Under the pieces are notes generated by a model. That model saw nothing but the letters and a program-made list of their open reading frames with translations, did no database searches and was not told the DNA's origin. Shown piece by piece: positions 1 to 5,061 of a stretch of 5,589 bases of DNA. The position numbers and the translations under genes were made by a program. Origin of the DNA: Candidatus Methylomirabilota bacterium (GTDB taxonomy: Bacteria > Methylomirabilota > Methylomirabilia > Methylomirabilales > 2-02-FULL-66-22); NCBI GenBank assembly GCA_016209725.1, contig JACQVO010000014.1, positions 1-5,589 on the forward strand, written 5' to 3'. The first letter of the stretch is position 1. Every line of letters begins with the position of its first letter.

Positions 1-318
1 ATGGAGAAGGGCGGCGTCCTGGTGGTCAACACCGACCGCAAGCCGGAGGACATCCTGAAGTTCATCCCCAACAGGGACCTGCTCAAGGCCATCGTCTGCG
101 TGGACGCCAAGGGGATCTGCGGCGAGGTCACCGTGGACTTCTCCGGCAGCGAAGGCGGTGTGGACGCGGTGGGGATCGGCGCCGGGCTTGCGGCCCCCAT
201 CCTGGGCGCCCTGGTCCGGGGCACGAACCTCGTGAAGTTGGAGAATCTGGCGGCGGTGGTGAAGAACAAGGAGGCCCTGTACAAGGGGCATGAGCAGGCT
301 GTGGTGAGGACCCTGTAG
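1..318 (+). CDS. 2-oxoacid:ferredoxin oxidoreductase gamma subunit, C-terminal part (5' end outside window)
   Basis: This is the C-terminal 105 residues of an OFOR gamma subunit, the small domain that packs against alpha and beta in PFOR-type complexes. Family members run to roughly 180-200 residues, so the first half lies upstream. The ATG at base 1 is probably an internal Met, since the sequence opens in mid-fold with G-G-V-L-V-V-N-T, a strand normally found near residue 80-90. The G-x-G-x-G-L-A-A-P-I-L-G-A-L stretch (about residues 58-71) followed by L-V-K-L-E-N-L matches the family's C-terminal helix region (typically N-x-x-x-L-G-A-L-x-x...L-x-x-L-E). The stop at 316-318 lies 30 bases before the delta subunit, so the two are co-transcribed. 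In the Moorella oxalate enzyme I recall gamma and delta as one fused chain; here they are separate. The substrate cannot be told from this subunit. Confidence 0.86.
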   Translation: MEKGGVLVVNTDRKPEDILKFIPNRDLLKAIVCVDAKGICGEVTVDFSGSEGGVDAVGIGAGLAAPILGALVRGTNLVKLENLAAVVKNKEALYKGHEQAVVRTL

Positions 319-348
319 GGGTGGGGTCCATATCAAGGAGGTCAGGCG

Positions 349-675
349 ATGTTCATTATCCCCAAGGAAAAAGAGGTGCCCCTCGGGTGCATCACACCAG
401 CACCGGTGACGGAGCAGACCATGATGATCACCGGCAACTGGCGGGAATACCGGCCGGTGATCGATCAGGAGAAGTGCAACCTGTGCATGAACTGCGTGGT
501 CTACTGCCCGGATGCCTGTTGGCAGTTGAACGAAGCCGAGGATGAGGTGGTCTGGAACGCGAAGTACTGCAAAGGCTGCCTGATCTGCGCGAACGAGTGC
601 ACCACCGAGGCCCTGAGCAAGGTCTACGAGCTGGATTTCGAGGACGGCGTGGTCCGACTGGAGAAACCGTTCTAA
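349..675 (+). CDS. 2-oxoacid:ferredoxin oxidoreductase delta subunit (2x[4Fe-4S] ferredoxin)
   Basis: This 108-residue cytoplasmic ferredoxin-type subunit carries electrons from the TPP/Fe-S core to external ferredoxin. It has two classic [4Fe-4S] motifs, C-x2-C-x2-C-x3-C-P (Cys43, 46, 49, 53) and C-x2-C-x2-C-x3-C (Cys74, 77, 80, 84). The lead-in G-N-W-R-E-Y-R-P-V-I-D (residues 29-39) closely matches the G-D-W-R-x-x-R-P-V-I-D found before the first cluster in PorD-like subunits. The length is normal for a stand-alone delta subunit. The start at 349 is set by AAGGAGGT at 335-342. An overlapping ORF in another frame is a shadow. The stop codon TAA (673-675) is embedded in the alpha subunit's Shine-Dalgarno site, which implies tight translational coupling. 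Cys14 and Cys57 are extra cysteines outside the motifs. Confidence 0.95.
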   Translation: MFIIPKEKEVPLGCITPAPVTEQTMMITGNWREYRPVIDQEKCNLCMNCVVYCPDACWQLNEAEDEVVWNAKYCKGCLICANECTTEALSKVYELDFEDGVVRLEKPF

Positions 676-687
676 GGAGGGAGACCC

Positions 688-1881
688 ATGGCAAAGGAGA
701 TGGAGTTGAGCGGATGCGCCGCCTCGGCCCAAGCGGCCAGGATGGCCAAGGTGGAGGTCATCTGCTCCTATCCCATTCGTCCCTACACGGCGTTGATGAT
801 GGAATTGGCCAAGATGGTGGCCAACGGCGAGCTGGACGCCGAGTTCGTTTACGGCGAGGGCGAGCATGCGCAGCTCTCGGTGGTCGCCGGCGCCTCGGCG
901 GCGGGGGCCCGGGTTCTTACGGGGAGCTCCGGTGTGGGCGTGACCTACGCCTTCGAGACCTACTCCCCGATCGCCGGCGGCCGGCTGCCGGTCCAGATGA
1001 TGATCGCCGACCGCGCGCTGGACCCGCCCGGTGACTTCGGGTCGGAGCACACCGACGCCATGTCCTGTCGCGATCAGGGCTGGCTCATGGGGTGGGCCGA
1101 GAACCCGCAGGAGGCCTTCGACAACAGCCTGATCAACTACCGCATCGGTGAGGATCACCGGGTCCTCCTCCCCCAGTACGTCTGCCAGGACGGGTACTTC
1201 GTCTCCCACATCCCGGGGAAGGTGGTGCTCCCGGAGCAGAGCCAGGTGGACGAGTTCCTGCCGCCCTACACGCTGCCGCACCCGCTGGATCCCAAGCACC
1301 CCGTCTCCCACGGGCCGCAGATCCGCCCCGACCAGGGGACGGTCATGGACTTGCAGCGGGCGCAGGCCATGCTGGATGCCCCCGCGGTGATCCAGGAGGC
1401 CATCGGCGACTTCAACCGGATCTTCGGGCGGAACTACTCTCCCTTCGTCGAAGAGTACATGACCGACGACGCCGAGATGGCCTTCTTCATCATGGGGGCC
1501 CACACGATGACGGCCCGGCACGCGGTCAAGCACCTGCGGAGCCAGGGCGTGAAGATCGGTCTGGTGAAGCTCCGGTTCCTGCGGCCGTGGCCGACGCAGG
1601 AGGTGGCCGAGGCCCTGTCCAAGTTCAGGGCGGTAGGCGTGGTGGAGACCAGCACCTCCTACGGCGGCGCCATGCGGGGCGGGAACCTCTTGCACGAGGT
1701 CCGGGCGTCCCTGTACGACGTCCCGCAGCGGCCGCTTACGACCTCCTTTATGGCCGGCCTGGGCGGCGAGATGGTGCCGCTCAAGGAGTTCTACTACATG
1801 GCCGAGGTCCTGGCCAAGATGATCAAGGATGGGAAGGCTAGCAAGACCGTGTACTGGGTCGGATTTGAAGCGGAGGCGTAA
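688..1881 (+). CDS. 2-oxoacid:ferredoxin oxidoreductase alpha subunit, oxalate oxidoreductase-like active site
   Basis: This 397-residue catalytic alpha subunit pairs with beta to form the TPP site. Domain I (about residues 8-240) holds Y-P-I-R-P-Y (28-33), G-E-G-E-H (56-60; Glu59 aligns with the Glu that activates the TPP aminopyrimidine) and the A-D-R-A-L loop. Domain II (about 258-375) holds F-I-M-G-A-H and K-L-R-F-L-R-P-W-P (294-302), matching the PFOR domain II signature. The oddity is Arg31 (CGT, 778-780), where pyruvate enzymes have Thr in Y-P-I-T-P. Together with Arg109, Asp112, Asp116 and Phe117, this matches my recollection of the substrate pocket and switch loop of Moorella oxalate oxidoreductase, with the same residue numbers. 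From this I infer oxidation of oxalate or a similar small dianion rather than pyruvate. The start is set by AAGGAGG at 674-680, overlapping the delta stop. Family membership is certain; the substrate is moderately supported. Automated annotation would probably call it PorA. Confidence 0.93.
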   Translation: MAKEMELSGCAASAQAARMAKVEVICSYPIRPYTALMMELAKMVANGELDAEFVYGEGEHAQLSVVAGASAAGARVLTGSSGVGVTYAFETYSPIAGGRLPVQMMIADRALDPPGDFGSEHTDAMSCRDQGWLMGWAENPQEAFDNSLINYRIGEDHRVLLPQYVCQDGYFVSHIPGKVVLPEQSQVDEFLPPYTLPHPLDPKHPVSHGPQIRPDQGTVMDLQRAQAMLDAPAVIQEAIGDFNRIFGRNYSPFVEEYMTDDAEMAFFIMGAHTMTARHAVKHLRSQGVKIGLVKLRFLRPWPTQEVAEALSKFRAVGVVETSTSYGGAMRGGNLLHEVRASLYDVPQRPLTTSFMAGLGGEMVPLKEFYYMAEVLAKMIKDGKASKTVYWVGFEAEA

Positions 1882-1942
1882 GCAGGCGTGAAACGTGAGA
1901 CGTGAGGCGTGAAGCGAGGAGTCGGGGAACGCAGCTTACGCC
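1875..1942 (+). repeat. 9-bp perfect inverted repeat enclosing the heptad array
   Basis: GGCGTAAGC (1875-1883), which contains the alpha stop codon, is the exact reverse complement of GCTTACGCC (1934-1942). The 50-base interval between them holds the whole heptad array. In mRNA the arms could form a long-looped stem that ends about 16 bases before the beta Shine-Dalgarno site. This could be chance or the boundary of an inserted element. Confidence 0.5.
1886..1920 (+). repeat. Heptad tandem repeat (RCGTGAR), four copies plus a degenerate fifth
   Basis: Between the alpha stop and the beta start there are four consecutive 7-bp units: GCGTGAA, ACGTGAG, ACGTGAG and GCGTGAA (1886-1913). A degenerate GCGAGGA (1914-1920) follows. 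A 7-bp period would shift the frame at each copy-number change, so the array is non-coding, in agreement with the beta start chosen at 1972. Function is unknown; it could be a slippage-prone spacer or a remnant of a dispersed element. Confidence 0.75.
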
Positions 1943-1957
1943 GCACGATGAGCCAAC

Positions 1958-1965
1958 GAAAGGAG
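1958..1965 (+). promoter_or_regulatory. Ribosome binding site deciding the beta-subunit start
   Basis: GAAAGGAG ends six bases before ATG 1972. Neither the GTG at 1909 nor the ATG at 1948 has a comparable site, so this fixes the start at 1972. Confidence 0.8.
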
Positions 1966-1971
1966 CCAGCG

Positions 1972-2952
1972 ATGGCGGTTGCCGTGAAAACTCAAAATCT
2001 TCCGTTGATCAAGAAGATCCGGAATATTCCCAAGGAAGAGTACTACGTGCCGGGGCATCGGACCTGCGCCGGCTGCGGCCCGGCCCTCCAGTACAAGCTG
2101 GTGGCGAAGGCGGCCGGCCCCAACACCGTCTTTCTCGGGCCCACGGGCTGCATGTACGTGGCCAACGCCAGCTACCTCTGCACCCCGTATGCGGTGCCCT
2201 GGATGCACACCCAGATCACCAACGGTGGGGCAGTGGCCTCGGGCGTCGAGGCGGCCTACCAGGTGTTGATCCGCAAGGGGAAGCGGGAAGGGGAACTGCC
2301 CAACGTGATCTGTATGGCCGGTGACGGGGGATCGGTGGACATCGGCCTCCAGGCCATGTCGGCCATGATGTACCGAGGCCACGATGCCCTGTTCATCTGC
2401 TATGACAACGAGGCCTACGCCAATACCGGCATCCAAACCTCACCCACCACGCCCTACGGGAGCAACACCACCTTCACCCCGCCAGGTCCCGTGATCCCCG
2501 AGGGAAAGAAGCTGTTCCCCAAGGATCCACCGCAGCTCGTCATCGGCGGCCACCCGGCGGTGAAGTACGTGGCCACGGCCTCCGTGGCCTTTCCGGTGGA
2601 CCTCATGAACAAGGTCCGCAAGGCCCTGAACGTGCAGGGGCCGGCCTTCCTCCACATCCACGCCCCGTGTCCGAAGGGCTGGAAGTTCAACGAGTCCAAG
2701 ACGATCGAGATCGCCAAGCTGGCGATTCAGACCGGCATGTGGAACCTGTACGAGTGGGAGAACGGCGAGTACAAGTACCAGCACAAGCCGAAGGAGTACA
2801 AGCCGGTCCGCGAGTACCTGAAGCTGCAGGGGCGCTTCGCGCACCTCTCGGAAGCGCACATCGCCAAGCAGCAGGCCTTCGTGGACGCCAAGCTGAAGGC
2901 TCCGGGGATCCCGGTGGCGATCCCGATCTCGCCGCCTCGGGCAGAGGCCTGA
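1972..2952 (+). CDS. 2-oxoacid:ferredoxin oxidoreductase beta subunit (TPP and proximal [4Fe-4S])
   Basis: This 326-residue beta subunit binds the TPP diphosphate and the proximal [4Fe-4S] cluster. Visible cluster ligands are Cys32 and Cys35 (C-A-G-C), Cys60 (G-P-T-G-C) and Cys233 (C-P-K-G-W), the four-Cys pattern of PorB-type subunits. The TPP/Mg motif starts at G-D-G-G-S-V-D-I-G (117-125) and ends at D-N-E-A-Y-A-N-T-G (145-153), with Asp118 and Asn146 as likely Mg2+ ligands. The frame stays open upstream to a GTG at 1909 and includes an ATG at 1948. I chose ATG 1972 because GAAAGGAG (1958-1965) sits six bases before it and because upstream codons run through a repeat array and do not look coding. 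The C-terminal 20 or so residues are a Pro/Ala-rich tail. It is 90 bases from alpha, wider than the other OFOR spacings, with a heptad repeat between. Confidence 0.94.
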   Translation: MAVAVKTQNLPLIKKIRNIPKEEYYVPGHRTCAGCGPALQYKLVAKAAGPNTVFLGPTGCMYVANASYLCTPYAVPWMHTQITNGGAVASGVEAAYQVLIRKGKREGELPNVICMAGDGGSVDIGLQAMSAMMYRGHDALFICYDNEAYANTGIQTSPTTPYGSNTTFTPPGPVIPEGKKLFPKDPPQLVIGGHPAVKYVATASVAFPVDLMNKVRKALNVQGPAFLHIHAPCPKGWKFNESKTIEIAKLAIQTGMWNLYEWENGEYKYQHKPKEYKPVREYLKLQGRFAHLSEAHIAKQQAFVDAKLKAPGIPVAIPISPPRAEA

Positions 2953-2973
2953 GCGATCGGGCGGTCAATGCGA

Positions 2974-3011
2974 GGCGTTCCGGCTCTCCTCCCAGGGTGA
3001 GCCGGGACGCC
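2974..3011 (+). promoter_or_regulatory. Strong GC-rich hairpin between the beta subunit and tctC
   Basis: Arms 2974-2986 (GGCGTTCCGGCTC) and 2999-3011 (GAGCCGGGACGCC) form a 13-bp stem with a single G-U wobble and a 12-base loop. It lies 21 bases after the beta stop and ends 14 bases before the tctC Shine-Dalgarno site. There is no T-run after it, so it is not a classic intrinsic terminator. It could protect the 5' end of a processed tctC mRNA, protect the 3' end of the OFOR mRNA, or act as a partial attenuator. Confidence 0.6.
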
Positions 3012-3025
3012 CGTCCCCGAATGGG

Positions 3026-3031
3026 AGGAGG
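3026..3031 (+). promoter_or_regulatory. Ribosome binding site deciding the tctC start
   Basis: AGGAGG touches ATG 3032, leaving no spacer for it, but stands six bases before ATG 3038, whose product begins with the typical M-K-K of a signal peptide. The start at 3038 is therefore favoured. Confidence 0.75.
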
Positions 3032-3037
3032 ATGTTC

Positions 3038-4039
3038 ATGAAAAAGCAGCAGCGATCGAAGGTGTGGCAGTGGATGCTCGTAATCACCTTGGCGGTGGGC
3101 ATGACCAGCCTGTGGAGCGGAATCGCCTCCGCCGCATGGCAGCCAGCGAAGCCCGTGGAATTCAACATTCCTGCCGGCTCCGGGGGCGGCGCCGATATCA
3201 TGACCCGGTTCATCTCGCCGCTATTCCAGAAGGCCAAGATCACCGATCAGCCGTTCATACCGGTGAACCGGTCGGGCGGCGCCGGGGCCGAAGGTTTCCT
3301 GCACGTGAAGGGCAAGAAGGGTGACCCCTACACCCTCACTCTCACCCTGGATAACCTCTTCACCACCCCCCTTGCCACGGGCGTGCCCTTCAACTGGCGG
3401 GATCTCACTCCGATTGCTCGCCTGGCCCTCGACTGGTTCGTCCTGTGGGTCCATGCCGACAGCCCCTACAAGACGGCGCAGGAGTACTTCGACGCCGTGA
3501 AAAAGGAGCCCGGCAAGTTCAAGATGGCCGGCACCGGGACCAAGCAGGAGGACCAGATCATCACCGTGCAGCTTGAGCAGGCCTTCGGGCTGAAGTGGGC
3601 CTACGTGCCTTTCAAGGGGGGCGGGGATGTGGCCGTGAGCCTCGTCGGAAAGCATTCGGACTCCACGGTGAACAATCCCTCCGAAGCGGTCAGCCACTGG
3701 CGGGCGGGAACCCTGCGGCCGCTGGCGGTCATCGACAGCGAGCGGATCCCGCTCCCCGAGTGGGATAAAATCCCGACGCTGAAGGAGGCCACGGGGGTTG
3801 ACATCAGCTACCATATGCTCCGCGGAGTCTTCGCTCCGCCCGGGATTTCGAAAGAAGTGCAGGCCGGCTACGTGGCGCTGTTCAAGAAGCTTTTCGAGAG
3901 CGATGAGTACCAGAAGTATTTGAAGGACTTCGCTCTCAAGCCCGCCTTTCTGATGGGGGACGAGTATGTCCAGTGGCTGGAGCAGAAGGAGGCGCTGACG
4001 AAGGACCTCATGGATAAAGGCGGCATGCTGAAGAAGTAG
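3038..4039 (+). CDS. tctC: TTT transporter periplasmic solute-binding protein (TctC/Bug family)
   Basis: This is a 333-residue extracytoplasmic receptor that captures a carboxylate and delivers it to TctAB. A Sec signal peptide is clear: basic n-region (M-K-K-Q-Q-R-S-K), hydrophobic core to about residue 26, and probable cleavage after A-S-A at residue 32. The first ligand loop is P-A-G-S-G-G-G-A-D (45-53), equivalent to the P-x-x-x-G-G-x-x-D loop of Bug proteins with its conserved Asp. Later come P-F-K-G-G-G-D-V-A, V-N-N-P-S-E-A and W-R-A-G-T-L-R-P-L-A-V, typical of lobe 2. The second loop, G-T-G-T-K-Q-E-D-Q-I, lacks the G-S-x-x-H pattern common in the family, which may indicate a subfamily with a different ligand. 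ATG 3032 is possible but abuts the AGGAGG (3026-3031); ATG 3038 has a six-base spacer and is preferred. The ligand is unknown; the neighbouring OFOR suggests oxalate or another small acid. Confidence 0.93.
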   Translation: MKKQQRSKVWQWMLVITLAVGMTSLWSGIASAAWQPAKPVEFNIPAGSGGGADIMTRFISPLFQKAKITDQPFIPVNRSGGAGAEGFLHVKGKKGDPYTLTLTLDNLFTTPLATGVPFNWRDLTPIARLALDWFVLWVHADSPYKTAQEYFDAVKKEPGKFKMAGTGTKQEDQIITVQLEQAFGLKWAYVPFKGGGDVAVSLVGKHSDSTVNNPSEAVSHWRAGTLRPLAVIDSERIPLPEWDKIPTLKEATGVDISYHMLRGVFAPPGISKEVQAGYVALFKKLFESDEYQKYLKDFALKPAFLMGDEYVQWLEQKEALTKDLMDKGGMLKK

Positions 4040-4122
4040 CGTCGGGACGATCCCTCCCGTTGAGATTCAAGGAGGCGGGAGCGTTCCTGAGCGGGCACGC
4101 GGGATCGGGCGCGAAGGGGGGA

Positions 4123-4145
4123 TTGCCCGGGGTGCTCTCGGGCAA
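4123..4145 (+). promoter_or_regulatory. Hairpin downstream of tctC
   Basis: TTGCCCG (4123-4129) and CGGGCAA (4139-4145) form a perfect 7-bp stem with a nine-base loop, about 85 bases after the tctC stop. No T-run follows. It may be a 3' stabilising structure for the binding-protein mRNA. The CGGGC arm could alternatively pair with GCCCGA at 4173-4178. Confidence 0.35.
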
Positions 4146-4187
4146 ACTCCTTCGAGCCTCGGCCTGAGCAGAGCCCGATTCCAGGAG

Positions 4188-4204
4188 GAGGGCACGTGGC
4201 CCTC
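4188..4204 (+). promoter_or_regulatory. Second hairpin downstream of tctC
   Basis: GAGGGC (4188-4193) and GCCCTC (4199-4204) form a perfect 6-bp stem with a five-base ACGTG loop. A G/C-rich stretch follows rather than T, so termination by the intrinsic route is unlikely. Confidence 0.35.
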
Positions 4205-4260
4205 TGCGCGCGGTGGCAAGCCTAAGTGCTTTGGGTCGCAACTACGGTGACGTAATTCCC

Positions 4261-4352
4261 GTCGTTCACCCTGAGCGCGTCGAAGGGCGAACCCTTGATT
4301 GCCCTTCGCGTGCAGAAGCCGTTCGCGGTTCGACAAGCTCACCACGAACGGC
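4261..4352. repeat. Pair of inverted REP-like palindromes
   Basis: Two 32-base units, 4261-4292 and 4321-4352, lie in opposite orientation and match at 23 of 32 positions. Each is itself an imperfect palindrome. The first pairs GTTC-A-CCCT (4264-4272) with AGGG-C-GAAC (4284-4292). The second pairs GTTCG-C-GGT (4321-4329) with ACC-A-CGAAC (4341-4349). The mismatches between units are largely compensatory, so both keep the stem. The cores (CTGAGCGCGTCGA; TCGACAAGCTCACC) resemble a dispersed intergenic repeat I recall from many GC-rich bacterial genomes. Arranged this way they form a BIME-like unit. Confidence 0.75.
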
Positions 4353-4406
4353 AAAGCAGACCGAAAGATACGTCACCGCAATTATGGCCAGAAGGACTAA
4401 GGTGCT

Positions 4407-4535
4407 GTGCCGCGAAGGAAGAAGGCGTTCACGAGCGTTGGAGGGGAGCCTCGGGCGGACTGGCTGGTGGAGATCGGGGAGGGCGCCTGGAAGGAGAAGA
4501 TGACCTCCAGACCCATGAGTCACTGGGGGAGATAA
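4407..4535 (+). CDS. Possible small ORF or gene remnant, 42 aa, function unknown
   Basis: A GTG-started frame of 42 codons ends at TAA 4533-4535. About 83% of codons end in G or C, like the real genes here, and the peptide looks protein-like (basic start, then A-D-W-L-V-E-I-G-E-G-A-W-K-E-K, ending S-H-W-G-R). No convincing Shine-Dalgarno site precedes GTG 4407, and an in-frame stop lies just upstream (4398-4400). I do not recognise the sequence. It could be the 3' remnant of a gene interrupted by the adjacent repeats, a small membrane-free protein, or chance in GC-rich DNA. Its stop forms TAATG with the next small ORF. Confidence 0.22.
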   Translation: MPRRKKAFTSVGGEPRADWLVEIGEGAWKEKMTSRPMSHWGR

Positions 4536-4564
4536 TGGTTTATCCGAACGGGGAGAGGTCATGA
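4535..4564 (+). CDS. Possible nine-codon leader ORF overlapping the tctB start
   Basis: ATG 4535 begins a nine-residue peptide (MVYPNGERS) that ends at TGA 4562-4564, overlapping the tctB start as ATGA. A GGGGGAG site lies a few bases upstream (about 4525-4531). This geometry would allow translational coupling into tctB. No regulatory codon run is visible, and it may be fortuitous. Confidence 0.25.
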   Translation: MVYPNGERS

Positions 4565-5043
4565 TTGCGCGAACAGCAGACAAAGTCGTGGCAGTGATTC
4601 TTATGGCCATCGGCTTGCTCGTGGCGTACGACGGGTTACGGCTGGGCGCGGGGTGGGGACTGGAGGGACCGAAGGCGGGATTCTTTCCCCTCCTGATGTC
4701 CGTCTTGGTTGTGGGGGGTTGTCTCGTCATCATCCGTCAAGCGGTGACGGGGAGGTCCTCGGTGAAGGGGGAGAAACCCTTCGTGCTCCCGGGCGGGTTG
4801 AAGCCGGTCCTCACGGTTGTCCTTCCCGCCCTTGGGATGGTCATCCTGACCGAGATCATCGGGCTATACCTCGCGGCCATGATCTACCTGGCAGCCTACA
4901 TCAGGCTGGTAGGCGGGTTTCGCTGGCGAACGGTTCTTCTCGTCAGCATTCCCATCCCGCTTATCTTCTACTGGCTGTTCGACAAGATGTTCCTCATTCC
5001 CATGCCCATGGGGATGTTCGGGGCTCAGATCCTTCGATTCTGA
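4561..5043 (+). CDS. tctB: TTT transporter small membrane subunit (TctB family)
   Basis: This 160-residue inner-membrane protein is the small, poorly conserved subunit of TTT carriers and works with TctA. Four hydrophobic segments are visible at about residues 8-24, 41-59, 82-113 (long enough for two short spans or a hairpin) and 123-141. The G-P-K-A-G-F-F-P motif (36-43), just before the second segment, is the most recognisable TctB feature, and the length is normal. The start at 4561 follows GGGGAGAGG (4550-4558). The ATGA at 4561-4564 overlaps the stop of a nine-codon upstream ORF, so translation might be coupled. tctA begins 18 bases downstream. tctC is unusually far upstream, about 520 bases, separated by repeats and hairpins, so the two membrane genes could be expressed at a different level from the binding protein. 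Confidence 0.9.
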   Translation: MIARTADKVVAVILMAIGLLVAYDGLRLGAGWGLEGPKAGFFPLLMSVLVVGGCLVIIRQAVTGRSSVKGEKPFVLPGGLKPVLTVVLPALGMVILTEIIGLYLAAMIYLAAYIRLVGGFRWRTVLLVSIPIPLIFYWLFDKMFLIPMPMGMFGAQILRF

Positions 5044-5061
5044 GGGGAAAGGAGCATCTCG

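Larger units (their letters stand above)
4040..4560. other. Long intergenic region between tctC and tctB, hairpin-rich
   Basis: About 520 bases carry no recognisable gene. The first part (4040-4210) holds short GC-rich hairpins. The middle (4261-4352) holds a pair of palindromic repeats. The last part (4407-4564) holds two small ORFs of doubtful reality. Longer ORFs on both strands cross the repeats and give peptides such as V-V-S-L-S-N-R-E and L-R-R-A-Q-G-E-R, which I recognise as typical spurious translations of such repeats. I see no clear promoter or T-tailed terminator. TTT operons are usually compact, so this gap looks like an insertion. Confidence 0.7.

Noticed and set aside
1886..1920. 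CRISPR-like array or transcription-factor operator repeats in the heptad region
   Set aside because: The units are 7 bp with no spacers, which excludes CRISPR, and nothing in the sequence supports a regulator-binding role.
1909..1971. N-terminal extension of the beta subunit from GTG 1909 or ATG 1948
   Set aside because: The extension is translated from the heptad repeat and has unusual residues, while a good Shine-Dalgarno site sits six bases before ATG 1972.
1936..2436. 166-residue minus-strand ORF opposite the beta subunit
   Set aside because: It is antisense to a gene with clear TPP and Fe-S motifs. Its open frame follows from GC-rich codon bias, and the product is unlike any family I know.
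3221..3814. 197-residue minus-strand ORF opposite tctC
   Set aside because: It lies antisense inside a well-supported binding-protein gene. It has no domain pattern or credible start context and is a GC-bias shadow.
4054..4081. CTCCCG/CGGGAG pair just after the tctC stop as an intrinsic terminator
   Set aside because: The stem is 6 bp with a 16-base loop and no T-run follows, so it does not meet the pattern of an intrinsic terminator.
4067..4354. Minus-strand ORF of 95 residues in the tctC-tctB gap
   Set aside because: It is built largely from the palindromic repeats and yields V-V-S-L-S-N-R-E and L-R-R-A-Q-G-E-R, typical of spurious repeat translations.
4213..4503. Plus-strand 96-residue ORF across the repeats
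   Set aside because: It is Arg-rich, spans both palindromes, has no Shine-Dalgarno site, and its codon third positions are unlike the real genes.
4266..4733. Minus-strand ORF of 155 residues overlapping the repeats and tctB
   Set aside because: It crosses the same repeats and then runs antisense to tctB, whose G-P-K-A-G-F-F-P motif shows the plus strand is the coding one.
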